Source: Anaerosolibacter carboniphilus (GTDB lineage: Bacteria; Bacillota; Clostridia; Peptostreptococcales; Thermotaleaceae). Taken from it: a stretch of 64,000 bases of DNA. The first letter of the stretch is position 1, and every line of letters starts with the position of its first letter. Shown piece by piece: positions 49,746-58,936 of this stretch. Position numbers and translations under genes: made by a program. The stretch lies in the NCBI RefSeq assembly GCF_014205875.1, contig NZ_JACHEN010000012.1:1-64000 (forward strand). Direction: 5' to 3'. Under the pieces are notes generated by a model. That model worked only from the letters and a program-made list of their open reading frames with translations. It was not told the DNA's origin and did not search any database.

Positions 49746-51258
49746 AACCATTAAACTTGTACTGTCTCTTTCTCTATCAGGCAGCATTCTTGCAATCTTA
49801 CTGTTTGCTATAAAGCCATTGATAAAGCACAGGCTTTCAAAGTCTATACAATACTACATTTGGATCGTAATACTCCTAAGACTTATACTTCCACTTTCCT
49901 TTGAAGACAGTATCATGAACGATGTGTTTTATAGCAACAGTCCTTTTATGGATATAAGTGCTCAAAGCGAAAGTCCTAGAAGTACATCCATAATGCCCAA
50001 TGTAAAGACAAACGTAAAAAGTGGGCTCTATAATGGTGATACAGACCACAATAGATATTTTAGGGATCTATTGTATCAGTATGTTTTATATATATGGTTA
50101 TTTGGAACGATTACAGCCGTTACTGTGAATATAGCTGGCTATATTCGGTTTTTGAAAAATTTAAGACAAGGGAATAAACCAGCAACGGATGAGGAAAACA
50201 GAATATTGACCGCCTTATTGAATGGGCGAAAAAATGTGAGTCTTGTACGCAACCGTTTTGTGACTACCCCCATGTTGATTGGAATCTTAAGACCGTATAT
50301 AATCATTCCAGACATTGACTTTTGTGAAAATCAACTGAAGCATGTTCTACGCCATGAAATTATACATCTTAAACGTTTTGACATTGTAGTAAAATGGCTG
50401 ATGATGATCGCTACATCCATTCATTGGTTTAATCCACTGGTGTACTTTATTAAAAAGGAAATCAATTATGCTTGTGAATTAGCCTGTGATGAAGCGGTTA
50501 TCAGAAGCCTGAATGCGTCAGAAAAACAAGCCTATGGGGATACTTTAATATCTATCGTGGCAGAGCATAAATATCCTGCTGGGGTTTTACAGGCAACGAT
50601 GTGTGAGGAGAAGAAGAGTTTAAAGGAAAGATTGATCGCAATTATGAATTATAGAGAAACATCAAAATATAGAGTGATTTTCTCAGCAATTTTGCTAGGA
50701 TGTGTTGTTTTTGGCGCATTATATGTAGGAGCAGGCGTTGGGATTGGCAAGGATGTACCAGAAAAAAACAAAACTGTAGTGGAGAGTATAGAAACCGATA
50801 GCTGGTTAACGGACATATCAAAATATAAAACACCCTATGTGGGGAACTACATTAAGGTTTCTGGAGTTGCTGGCCGTCTGCCTGCCCCAGATAAATATTT
50901 CAGACATCAGTATATTTCCTTGAAAACGCAAGAACGACCTTATGGCCTTACTATATACTATGAACCAGCATCGGATGAAAAGTATGAAGGTGTATGGCCT
51001 ATTGTTACACCAGATTCTGCTATTGAAGCAAATTTCAGGACAAATGCACTTATTGCATTTTGCATGATTGATAATCTTGATGAAATAACCTTTGCATTTC
51101 GAATTTCACAATCTGAAGGAAAACTTGATGTCTCAAAATATGATACTGCTTTCACATTCCAAAGACGTTCGTTCGAAGAAAAATATGGAGATCTTTCTGT
51201 GTTAGCAGAGAATATAGACTTGCTTCAAGATATTATTGATAGGGAAAGTAAATACTAA
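49738..51258 (+). CDS. BlaR1/MecR1-like M56 sensor protease with DUF4825 C-terminus
   Basis: A 506-residue membrane protein. Its N-terminal half has helices near residues 5-25, 38-55 and 115-135 and the M56 zinc-protease site HEIIH at 206-210, with Glu in ELACDEAV. After a final helix (about 330-350) comes an extracellular domain with WLTDISKYKTPYVGNYIKVS, of the DUF4825 type, in place of the beta-lactam-binding domain of BlaR1. So it should sense something other than beta-lactams and cleave BlaI. No beta-lactamase or PBP gene is adjacent. ATG at 49738 overlaps blaI-like stop. Confidence 0.9.
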   Translation: MSETIKLVLSLSLSGSILAILLFAIKPLIKHRLSKSIQYYIWIVILLRLILPLSFEDSIMNDVFYSNSPFMDISAQSESPRSTSIMPNVKTNVKSGLYNGDTDHNRYFRDLLYQYVLYIWLFGTITAVTVNIAGYIRFLKNLRQGNKPATDEENRILTALLNGRKNVSLVRNRFVTTPMLIGILRPYIIIPDIDFCENQLKHVLRHEIIHLKRFDIVVKWLMMIATSIHWFNPLVYFIKKEINYACELACDEAVIRSLNASEKQAYGDTLISIVAEHKYPAGVLQATMCEEKKSLKERLIAIMNYRETSKYRVIFSAILLGCVVFGALYVGAGVGIGKDVPEKNKTVVESIETDSWLTDISKYKTPYVGNYIKVSGVAGRLPAPDKYFRHQYISLKTQERPYGLTIYYEPASDEKYEGVWPIVTPDSAIEANFRTNALIAFCMIDNLDEITFAFRISQSEGKLDVSKYDTAFTFQRRSFEEKYGDLSVLAENIDLLQDIIDRESKY

Positions 51259-51267
51259 GAAAAGAAT

Positions 51268-51335
51268 TCAACCCCCACTTTACAATCTCTCTGTGCATAC
51301 AAGGTCATAGAAGATGGGGGTTGACTCTATATGTT
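51268..51335. terminator. Bidirectional terminator-like hairpin
   Basis: TCAACCCCCA (51268-51277) pairs with TGGGGGTTGA (51315-51324) across a long loop, followed by CTCTATATGTTTT. It lies between the convergent BlaR1-like and LysM-FMN genes. Confidence 0.55.
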
Positions 51336-51366
51336 TTAATAAATTTTAAGAGCCGTATTACATAGA

Positions 51367-52443
51367 TTATTTAACTGGAATTACTACTTCAACACGATTT
51401 TCATAAGCATTGGCTACAGCACCTAAGAAATCGCCATGGGCATCTCTAATGGACATTGTAGCACCAGAAACAACATCAGCAAGGGCAGCCTTTTCTGCAT
51501 CTGTAAGTTTCGCTAACTTAGCAAGTTCCGCTTCATTCGTTGTAGATGCTTTTATTGGACGACCAGCTGCAGTTGTATTCTTTTCGAACCAAGCTTCTAA
51601 TTCAGCTACAGTTTTACCAACAAAGAATTTTTGGAAGAAATCCATTTGCTTATACCATTCATTGGCTGGATTCATATGGTAGCTATCTCCACGTTGACGT
51701 TTGGTCTGCCATCCATTAACTTCAGCAGCAGCTGATTCTTTTGTGTTTACAGATACTCCAGTTACTTTTTCAGCGTCATGGTCTGTTACATTGTATCCTT
51801 CTTTGTCAGGCCATCCTGAAAAATGCGGCATGGATGCTCCGTCATAGTTTGGTGTAGAAACTTCATAACCATCTATGTACACGCTTAGGATTCTTCCTTC
51901 AGCATCGAAGGTAGCTTGAGCCATAGCAACGTTGAAACTATAAACAGGTACCCCTTCACTGTCTGTGCCAGGACCATTACGGAAAGTTGTAGTATGTCCT
52001 AATCCTTGATAAACTTTTACACTGCTTGGTACAGCAGCAGATGTAGTGGCAGATGCAGTAGCAGATGGAGCTGCAGCTGCAACGATAATTTTTTGACCTA
52101 CAGCTATCTTGTTTGGATTCTTTAATTGTGGATTCAATGCTAAAAGTTGCTCTAAAGTAAGATTATGCTTTTGAGCAATCTTCCACAACATGTCACCACT
52201 AACGACAACATATACCTGACCTTCACCTACCGCAGCGCTGGTTGTTTTTGTCTCTGTTGCGGCTGGAGTTGCTTTTGGTGCTGCTTTAGTCGTTGTTGCA
52301 GGTGCTGCTGGTTTGACTGGAGTTTCTTCTACCCAGGTAGAAGCTGCAGCAATCGTATCAACTGCTGATGGTTGCTGTGAATAAACTGCGGACGATGATA
52401 GCAAAACCAATAAAGCTAAGATTGTTGCAAGTTTCTTTTTCAC
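51367..52443 (-). CDS. Secreted LysM / FMN-binding domain protein
   Basis: The 358-residue protein has a signal peptide (cleavage near residue 22), an Ala/Pro/Thr-rich spacer, a LysM domain ([20 protein letters not shown], about residues 78-122), another Ala/Ser/Thr spacer and a C-terminal FMN-binding-type domain. The motif DVVSGATMS (D-x2-S-G-A-T) is the site where ApbE attaches FMN to threonine. LysM would hold it to cell wall. A surface flavoprotein for extracellular electron transfer is the likely role. ATG at 52443; promoter side carries an inverted repeat. Confidence 0.85.
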   Translation of the reverse strand: MKKKLATILALLVLLSSSAVYSQQPSAVDTIAAASTWVEETPVKPAAPATTTKAAPKATPAATETKTTSAAVGEGQVYVVVSGDMLWKIAQKHNLTLEQLLALNPQLKNPNKIAVGQKIIVAAAAPSATASATTSAAVPSSVKVYQGLGHTTTFRNGPGTDSEGVPVYSFNVAMAQATFDAEGRILSVYIDGYEVSTPNYDGASMPHFSGWPDKEGYNVTDHDAEKVTGVSVNTKESAAAEVNGWQTKRQRGDSYHMNPANEWYKQMDFFQKFFVGKTVAELEAWFEKNTTAAGRPIKASTTNEAELAKLAKLTDAEKAALADVVSGATMSIRDAHGDFLGAVANAYENRVEVVIPVK

Positions 52444-52810
52444 ATGAACTACCCCCTTAATGACTTATTAATCAATTCTTTGCAATATTTGTAAATGAAA
52501 CTCTGCAAAGAAGTTGATTTATGATAAAATGTTAACACAAAATTAAAAATAATTCAACAATTTTCCTCGGATACCATTTAATTGCATATTGGATGAAAGT
52601 TAGAAGATACAAAGCCTGCAGCTATACAGTTAAAATGTAATTATAAAGTTGATGACTAAAGATGGATGTAAATATAATAAGAGAATGCGTCAAGGGAAGT
52701 ATGCCATTTTATTTTTATAAGGTTATGTCAGGGTATTCAAGGACATATCTATTTGTTCATGTCAGATTTATAGCAAACGTAAAATCTAGAGAAAATGGAG
52801 GTGCGTAACT
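52444..52810. other. Divergent intergenic region with inverted repeat
   Basis: AATCAA-TTCTTTGCA (52470-52484) and TGCAAAGAA-G-TTGATT (52504-52520) form an imperfect inverted repeat in the leader or promoter of the LysM-FMN gene. The remainder is AT-rich promoter DNA for this gene and for the TetR gene at 52811; no coding remnant was seen. Confidence 0.5.
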
Positions 52811-53365
52811 GTGTCACTGACAACAAAAAAGGCGCTTGCAGCATCACTTAAAAAGCTTTTAGAGAAAACGACCCTCGATAAAATTACAGTGAAGGATATT
52901 GTGCAGGACTGTGAGGTGAATCGTCAAACCTTTTATTATCATTTTCAAGATGTCTATGCGCTGTTGGAATGGATATTTGTAAACGAAGCTACAAAGGTTA
53001 TTTCAAACAATAAAACTTATGATACCTGGCAACAGGGGTTTTTACAAGCTTTTCAATATGTAGAACAAAATAAAACATTGGTGGTCAATGCATATCATTC
53101 CATAGGGCGTGAGCACCTGGAGCGATATTTATATGATGTAGTTTACAAGCTGCTGATAGATGTAGTAAATGAAAAAGCCGAGGGAATGCGTGTATCTGAA
53201 GTGGATAAACAGTTCATTGCGGACTTTTATAAGTATGCCTTTGTAGGATTAATGCTGGAGTGGATTCGGACTGGGATGAAGGAGCGACCTGAGGATACTA
53301 TCGATAAGTTAAGCAAGCTGATTACAGGTGATATCCATAGAGCGCTGCTTAAATATGAGCAATAG
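52811..53365 (+). CDS. TetR-family regulator
   Basis: A 184-residue TetR protein. The HTH reads ITVKDIVQDCEVNRQTFYYH, followed by FQDVYALLEWIF, a pattern of the DhaS/YcxD-like TetR group with a C-terminal ligand-binding helical domain (WQQGFLQAFQYVEQNKTL). GTG start with GGAGGTG nine bases upstream. It precedes the oleate hydratase gene, separated by a long hairpin, and is its likely regulator, responding to fatty acids; that is inferred from position. Confidence 0.92.
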   Translation: MSLTTKKALAASLKKLLEKTTLDKITVKDIVQDCEVNRQTFYYHFQDVYALLEWIFVNEATKVISNNKTYDTWQQGFLQAFQYVEQNKTLVVNAYHSIGREHLERYLYDVVYKLLIDVVNEKAEGMRVSEVDKQFIADFYKYAFVGLMLEWIRTGMKERPEDTIDKLSKLITGDIHRALLKYEQ

Positions 53366-53420
53366 AGAGAATTTTATAGAGTAATTTTAAACAAATAAGT
53401 TTATTTGTCTAAAATCTTTA

Positions 53421-53465
53421 CAATGAAGGTACAGTGTCGAAACTTTTGACACTGTGCCTTCATTG
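53421..53465. repeat. 18-bp inverted repeat between TetR and oleate hydratase genes
   Basis: CAATGAAGGTACAGTGTC (53421-53438) pairs with GACACTGTGCCTTCATTG (53448-53465) with one wobble and a nine-base loop. No T-run follows, so it could be a terminator of weak type or an operator for the TetR protein. Confidence 0.75.
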
Positions 53466-53550
53466 TCTATAGTGTTGTTCGCTAACATTGATTACAATAG
53501 GGTCACAAGGAAAAAATCCTGCAAATAAAACTTTATGGGAGGGAACAACT

Positions 53551-55137
53551 ATGGAAAAAGATTATAGCAATAAACAGGCTTACTTCGTAGGTGGAGGGCT
53601 TGCCTCACTGGCAGGCGCCGCATATCTTATTCGTGATTGTGACTTCAAGGGCGAAAATATCCACGTTTTGGAAAGTATGCATATTTTGGGTGGCTCCAAT
53701 GACGGGATTGGTACATCGAAAGGAGGTTTTATATGCCGTGGCGGTCGGATGCTCAATGAGGAAACCTACGAAAACTTCTGGGAACTTTTTTCATCAATAC
53801 CTTCCATTGAGCAGGAAGGTATAAGTGTAACCGATGAAATCATTGCTTTTGACCATGCTCATCCAACCCATGCCAACGCTCGTCTAATCAACAAAGCGGG
53901 TGAGGTGCTGGACGTTATGAGCATGGGTTTTGATAACAATGATCGTATAGCAATGGGAAAGCTCCTGTTGACACCAGAAGAAAAATTAGATTACTTGAAA
54001 ATATCCGATTGGTTTGGCCCTCATTTCTTTGAAACAAACTTCTGGTATATGTGGCAAACCACCTTTGCTTTTCAGAAATGGTCCAGCCTGTTTGAATTTC
54101 GACGCTATATGTTCCGCATGATGTTCGAATTTTCTAGAATTCAAACGTTAGAAGGGGTTACCAGAACACCTTACAACCAATATGACTCAGTAATTCTGCC
54201 ACTGAAAGCCTACTTGGATGACCATGGTGTTGACTTTACTATCAAATGTACAGTGACTGATCTTGATTTTGAAGAATGTGATGATATTACTGTTACTGCC
54301 ATCCACTATAGAGATGAAAATGGTGATGGCATGATCCAGCTCCGTGAGGGTGATCTTTGTATTATTACCAACGGCTGCATGACGGATTGCGCAACCTTAG
54401 GAGATTTTCATACCCCTGCGCCTTTTAAAGTAAAAGACCCAGTTTCCGGAAATTTATGGGCGAATATTGCCATGAAAAAAAGTGGTCTTGGCAATCCGAA
54501 ACCTTTCTTTGGCAATCCAGAAGAAACCAATTGGGAATCCTTTACTGTAACGATGAGAGGCAACAAACTGTTGAAAATGATTGAGAAATATTCCCGTAAT
54601 GTCCCAGGAAGCGGAGCATTGATGACTTTTAAAGAATCCAACTGGCTCATGTCTATCGTTATAGCAGCACAGCCCCATTTTAAAGCCCAAGGGGCCGATG
54701 AAACTATATTCTGGGGTTACGGCTTATACACGGATAAGGTTGGCGACTATGTAAAGAAACCTATGCGAGATTGTACTGGCGAAGAAATCCTCATTGAACT
54801 GCTCCATCATCTCCATTTTGAAGAAGACTTGGATGAAATCATGAGAGATGTTGTGAATGTAATCCCTTGCATGATGCCATATATTGATGCCCAGTTCCAG
54901 CCGAGAGCTATGACGGATAGACCGAAGGTGGTGCCAGAAGGCTCAACCAATTTTGCCATGATCAGCCAATTTGTTGAAATCCCTGAAGATATGGTATTTA
55001 CTGAAGAATTCTCAGTTCGTGCGGCACGTATTGCCGTGTATACACTGATGGGCTTGGATAAGAAGATTTGTCCTGTTACGCCCTATCATTATGATATCCG
55101 TACGCTGCTGAAAGCTTTGAACACTAGTTTTAGATAA
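53551..55137 (+). CDS. ohyA: Oleate hydratase
   Basis: A 528-residue FAD-dependent fatty acid hydratase (the myosin-cross-reactive-antigen family) that adds water to oleic or similar acids, making 10-hydroxystearate. Motifs: FVGGGLASLAGAAYLIRD (FAD), LGGSNDGIG, FFETNFWYMWQTTFAFQKWS, EFRRYMFRMMFEFSRIQTLE, and RTPYNQYDSVILPL. The usual length is about 560-590, so this is a shorter form. ATG at 53551 follows GGGAGG. It helps detoxify unsaturated fatty acids and follows a TetR regulator. Confidence 0.95.
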   Translation: MEKDYSNKQAYFVGGGLASLAGAAYLIRDCDFKGENIHVLESMHILGGSNDGIGTSKGGFICRGGRMLNEETYENFWELFSSIPSIEQEGISVTDEIIAFDHAHPTHANARLINKAGEVLDVMSMGFDNNDRIAMGKLLLTPEEKLDYLKISDWFGPHFFETNFWYMWQTTFAFQKWSSLFEFRRYMFRMMFEFSRIQTLEGVTRTPYNQYDSVILPLKAYLDDHGVDFTIKCTVTDLDFEECDDITVTAIHYRDENGDGMIQLREGDLCIITNGCMTDCATLGDFHTPAPFKVKDPVSGNLWANIAMKKSGLGNPKPFFGNPEETNWESFTVTMRGNKLLKMIEKYSRNVPGSGALMTFKESNWLMSIVIAAQPHFKAQGADETIFWGYGLYTDKVGDYVKKPMRDCTGEEILIELLHHLHFEEDLDEIMRDVVNVIPCMMPYIDAQFQPRAMTDRPKVVPEGSTNFAMISQFVEIPEDMVFTEEFSVRAARIAVYTLMGLDKKICPVTPYHYDIRTLLKALNTSFR

Positions 55138-55337
55138 AAGAGAGAAATTATATTGAAAAGCGCCTGTCAGAACGATGGGTGCTTTTGTCATCTTCATTTC
55201 CTTGACAAAGTAAAGGTTAAAGGATGTATTTTATGATGGATGTATAAAAATCTTTAAAAATCTGATGGAGTATATCCCTTTGGTATGATTAGCATACTAC
55301 TAAGGAAAGCGAAAAAAGGATAAGGAGGTGAAAGCAG

Positions 55338-55577
55338 ATGATCAACGCAGAAGTTGCTATATATCCATTAAAGACTACCCATGCTACAAATGTAATAGAT
55401 AGTTCTATTAATGTGTTAAGGAATAGTAATATCAGCTATAATGTGAATTCAATGAATACAAGATTGACAGGAACGAAAGATCAAATCTTTAGAAGTTTAG
55501 AATCAATGTTTACAGAAGCTGAAAATAGCGGTGGAGAAATAAGTATGGTGGTTACAATAACGAATGCAGGTAAATAG
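55338..55577 (+). CDS. YkoF/MTH1187-type thiamine-binding family protein
   Basis: The 79-residue protein fits the ferredoxin-fold YkoF/MTH1187 family: INAEVAIYPLKTTHATNVID, MNTRLTGTKDQIFRSLESMF and GGEISMVVTITNAG. Such proteins bind thiamine or a related pyrimidine in homotetramers. The ATG at 55338 has a strong AAGGAGGTGA site. It is monocistronic between terminators. Ligand is inferred from the family. Confidence 0.88.
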   Translation: MINAEVAIYPLKTTHATNVIDSSINVLRNSNISYNVNSMNTRLTGTKDQIFRSLESMFTEAENSGGEISMVVTITNAGK

Positions 55578-55585
55578 GTAAAACG

Positions 55586-55615
55586 AAAGGCATCCAGAGG
55601 GATGCCTTTATGGTT
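55586..55615. terminator. Terminator
   Basis: AAAGGCATCC-AGAG-GGATGCCTTT (55586-55609) is a perfect 10-bp stem followed by ATGGTTTT, closing the YkoF-type gene. Confidence 0.85.
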
Positions 55616-55687
55616 TTCGATAGAGGTTAATCTATTTATGAATCAGGTGTTCATCAAAAGAGGAATAGGTAGAGGAGCATCAAGCTG

Positions 55688-56269
55688 TTATTGCTGAGGC
55701 TGGCAGCTAGAGCTACGAATAACAGCTTCTAGGATAATGGGGCCAGATATTCCAGTGAATGAATTAGATGGGCGAATTACTGCTCTAGAGTTTGGAGTAA
55801 TCGTTACAACGGTAGGAAGCTCAACCCTAGATGACCAAGTAGGTGGATCCTCTGGTGTTGGAAACAATTGATTACCATAGCCGCCAATAGCGGGGATCAA
55901 TATTTCACCTGTGTACATGTCGAAGTTGCCGAACGTTGCAGGTGATGGCAGTGTTGCCATAAAGCTTATGGCCTGCCCTCCCCTAGGAGCAAAATTCACA
56001 TAAGCTACGCCGCTTGTTCCAAAAGGTACACGTACTTGAGGTTTTAAAATAATAGAACAGGGATAGGGAATGAGCCCGGGCACGCAAAGGACATCTCCAG
56101 GGAATAAGAGGTTAGGATCTTGGATGTGTGGGTTATTTACCGAAAGTCCTTCTATTCTTACTCTGAACATTTGTGCGATGGTAAAAAACGTATCCCCTGA
56201 TTGAACTGTATACCTGCCTAGAAACGCAGGAGGACAGTTCCGTGGAATCCGTGGAAGCTGTCTAAACAT
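55688..56269 (-). CDS. LysM spore-coat-like protein
   Basis: The 193-residue protein has a LysM domain at residues 18-65 (YTVQSGDTFFTIAQMFRVRI, ending VLCVPG) and a C-terminal beta-rich domain with GFAYVNFAPRGG-like repeats (SGVAYVNFAPRGGQAISF) and TTFGNFDMYTGEI-type sequence. There is no signal peptide, as in spore-coat LysM proteins. A GGAGGTAA site precedes the ATG at 56269; the ORF start five codons upstream has no site. Probable spore-associated role, inferred. Confidence 0.82.
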   Translation of the reverse strand: MFRQLPRIPRNCPPAFLGRYTVQSGDTFFTIAQMFRVRIEGLSVNNPHIQDPNLLFPGDVLCVPGLIPYPCSIILKPQVRVPFGTSGVAYVNFAPRGGQAISFMATLPSPATFGNFDMYTGEILIPAIGGYGNQLFPTPEDPPTWSSRVELPTVVTITPNSRAVIRPSNSFTGISGPIILEAVIRSSSCQPQQ

Positions 56270-56432
56270 AGATATTACCTCCATATTAATTATTTCGTTG
56301 TTCTTTTTTAAAACTAAGAAGTGAAATGAGTTATTTAAACTTATAGAAATCGATATAATATCATATGAGACAGCATTATAAATTGCTATTTTTTCATAAT
56401 TTTTTTGTCATTATCATTAGAATATAACGGAG

Positions 56433-56476
56433 AAAAAAGGGTAAGGTCAGTATAGACTGACCTTACCCTTTTTTAA
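56433..56476. terminator. Strong bidirectional terminator
   Basis: A perfect 19-bp stem (56433-56451 with 56456-56474) beginning AAAAAAGGGTAAGG with a four-base loop ends in six T's. It serves the minus-strand small gene at 56498. Confidence 0.92.
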
Positions 56477-56497
56477 GACAGTAAGCTTAATGCTCCA

Positions 56498-56674
56498 TTA
56501 ATCTTGATATCCAGACAATTGTTGGTATGCAGAGTTAAGTGAATTTATTGCTTGTTGAATTCTATTTTTATTGTCTTGCTTTTCTGCTGAATTAAGAGCT
56601 TGCTGTAATGAGCTAACAGCAGTTTGTACAGTTGCCATACTTTGATCAACTTGTTGTTTTGCTTTTCCAGGCAA
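56498..56674 (-). CDS. Small helical protein
   Basis: The 58-residue protein is Gln- and Ser-rich and all helical (ATVQTAVSSLQQALNSAEKQ and AINSLNSAYQQLSGY). A TTG at 56674 lies six bases after a strong AAGGAGGTG site and is the start; an ATG at 56692 overlaps that site. It is followed by a strong terminator, so it is monocistronic and probably highly expressed. Small acidic-helical proteins of this type occur in spore coats, but the family is not recognised. Confidence 0.72.
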   Translation of the reverse strand: MPGKAKQQVDQSMATVQTAVSSLQQALNSAEKQDNKNRIQQAINSLNSAYQQLSGYQD

Positions 56675-56987
56675 ATGAAACACCTCCTTCATTAAAATGA
56701 TTCAAGAATAGTATGAACTTAACCTTAAAATCTATGCAATCTTTTTTCGTTGTTAATTATATTTAGAGGAAATTTTGGAAACCTGTAGAAGTAAAGGATG
56801 ACATATATGAGACTATGGCTGTTTCTTATTTGTGTAAAATTATGTTATTATTCTATAGGAAGGCTTATCCATGAATTTACGAAGATTCAAATTCCAATAT
56901 ATACAACGATTATTAAAAAGATATATGATGAGAGCATATTCAGAACTGGATAAGTTCAGGATAAATGAAAGATAGAGGAGTGAAACG

Positions 56988-57716
56988 ATGGAAAAGATAC
57001 TGGTTTTAAAAATAAAGTTCGATTTTAACGGTAATGAAAACACAATTTTCCCAGTGATCCTAAGGGATGAAAACGAGATGGTTTTGATTGACTGTGGATA
57101 TCCACATTTCTTGCATTTAATAAAAAACACTGCTAAATCAAATGGCATTGATATGAATCGGTTGACCAAGATCATCATCACCCATCATGATTTTGACCAT
57201 ATGGGGGCACTGGCTGAATTTAAAAGAGAATACCCCCATATTCAAGTGTTTTCTTCTGCTGAAGAAGCAAAGTATATTAGTGGGAAAGAGAAATCTTTAC
57301 GACTGCAACAAGCAGAAAGAATATATAATAGTCTTCCAGAAGGAGAAAAAGAGAATGCAAAACGGTTTGAAGCACTGCTTGCATCCATAGAAACGGTAGA
57401 TGTAGATCACTGCTTGAAAGATAAAGATTTCTTTCCATGGTGTGGAGGCGTTGAAGTAATTGCTACACCAGGTCATATGCCAGGACACATCTGTATCTAT
57501 GCAAAGGAGAGCAAGACTTTGATTGCAGGTGATGCAATGGTAGTAGAGAATGAGCAGTTATGTATGGCCAATCCACAATATACCCTAGATATGATAGAAG
57601 CGAAAGAATCTATAAAAAAGCTGCTAAGCTATGAGATAGATAGGATTGTCTGTTATCATGGTGGCGTATATACGAAAAATGTTAAAGCATCTTTAGAAAA
57701 AATTGTTACAAACTAA
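56988..57716 (+). CDS. MBL-fold metallo-hydrolase
   Basis: The 242-residue protein has the full metallo-beta-lactamase motif THHDFDHMG (H-x-H-type replaced by H-H-x-x-D-H), then GHMPGHICIY and IAGDAM, and HGG near the end. It belongs to the glyoxalase II-like hydrolases. GAGGAGTG precedes the ATG. It differs from the MBL protein at 27694 in lacking the C-terminal helical extension. Substrate unknown. Confidence 0.88.
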   Translation: MEKILVLKIKFDFNGNENTIFPVILRDENEMVLIDCGYPHFLHLIKNTAKSNGIDMNRLTKIIITHHDFDHMGALAEFKREYPHIQVFSSAEEAKYISGKEKSLRLQQAERIYNSLPEGEKENAKRFEALLASIETVDVDHCLKDKDFFPWCGGVEVIATPGHMPGHICIYAKESKTLIAGDAMVVENEQLCMANPQYTLDMIEAKESIKKLLSYEIDRIVCYHGGVYTKNVKASLEKIVTN

Positions 57717-57814
57717 TTGATATTAAATGGGCGGATACATAGCGTCCATGCTAATTCGACAAATATAGAATTAGATGATATAATTCAAATATTACTATGA
57801 AATTAGGTGATATA

Positions 57815-58783
57815 ATGGCTAGAGAGTTTGAGTTAAGAATTATAAATAAACCAGCATATTATATAGAAATGGTAGCGCTGCTAAATCGAGTAATAAAAGA
57901 CAGAACTTATCGGCAAATTCAATTTAATGATAGCCAAGATTCATTCTTAGATTTGTTTAAAGATTTTAGAATCGAAGGATGTGAATTGTTTGAATTATAT
58001 CTTTATGAGGAGAATATTCATGACATTTATAGGCTTGAGAGCGTATTAAAAAACTATGCGAAGAACGATTTTTTATATTTATTATGTGGAGAAGAATTTT
58101 CAAGGTCAGAAATCGAGTTGCTAATAGAGAAATTTGACTCGATCCAAGGAATTATTGCGAATAATAAATATCTAGAGCGATATAATTGCAACAGTATGAG
58201 GTTTGTATTTGAAAGAACCGATGAATTTGTTGATAAATTAATTGACGTATTTAAGATCCTAAATAAAGAAGTCGTAGAACTATTGGTTGAGGAAACCATA
58301 TATGAGGATAGCATATCAAAGGTTAGTCTGGATTTGAAATCCAAGATGCCATTGGATGTGGCTCAAGGCATTATGGGCAAAAAGTTTAAAAGAGTATTTG
58401 ATTTTAATACGTATTATTTCATTCCATCGTATTTTTATGGGCATCAACCTATGCGCACATTCAATGAAAAAACTCAGGTTGTTATTTACCCCACTCAAGA
58501 AGCTGATGGATATAATAAAAATATGCTTGTAAATGCATTGAAAATTATTGGTGACCAGACCCGTCTTGAGATTATTGAAAAGTTATCTGTAAGACCGATG
58601 TATGGTAAAGAATTGGCAAATGAACTTGGCATTGTAACTTCTACAGTATCCCATCATTTGGAACAGTTACGATCTATAGGACTCATTCACGAAGAACGTG
58701 AAAAAAACACGAAGTATTTTAGTATAAATAGAAAAGAGTATAATCGGTTCTGCGATGGGATGAGACGTTTTATTGAAAAATAA
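57815..58783 (+). CDS. ArsR-type helix-turn-helix regulator with long N-terminal domain
   Basis: The 322-residue protein has an ArsR-type winged helix in its last 90 residues: LKIIGDQTRLEIIEKLSVRP, the recognition helix LGIVTSTVSHHLEQLRSIGL and a wing ending KNTKYFSI. The first 230 residues are a helical domain of unknown type, which probably senses a ligand. AGGTGAT lies just before the ATG at 57815; the ATG at 57797 is possible. The ABC-2 exporter follows and is the likely target. Confidence 0.85.
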   Translation: MAREFELRIINKPAYYIEMVALLNRVIKDRTYRQIQFNDSQDSFLDLFKDFRIEGCELFELYLYEENIHDIYRLESVLKNYAKNDFLYLLCGEEFSRSEIELLIEKFDSIQGIIANNKYLERYNCNSMRFVFERTDEFVDKLIDVFKILNKEVVELLVEETIYEDSISKVSLDLKSKMPLDVAQGIMGKKFKRVFDFNTYYFIPSYFYGHQPMRTFNEKTQVVIYPTQEADGYNKNMLVNALKIIGDQTRLEIIEKLSVRPMYGKELANELGIVTSTVSHHLEQLRSIGLIHEEREKNTKYFSINRKEYNRFCDGMRRFIEK

Positions 58784-58936
58784 GAAAATTAAAAATCAAG
58801 TCATGAATAACTAGATGAGAGATCTAGTTATTTTTTTTGTGAAAAAACAATATTGGATTGATTTAGAAAAATAAATATGATACGATGATAATCGAATTAG
58901 ATTTATATAGAATTATCTTTGTAAGGGGGATTTTTT

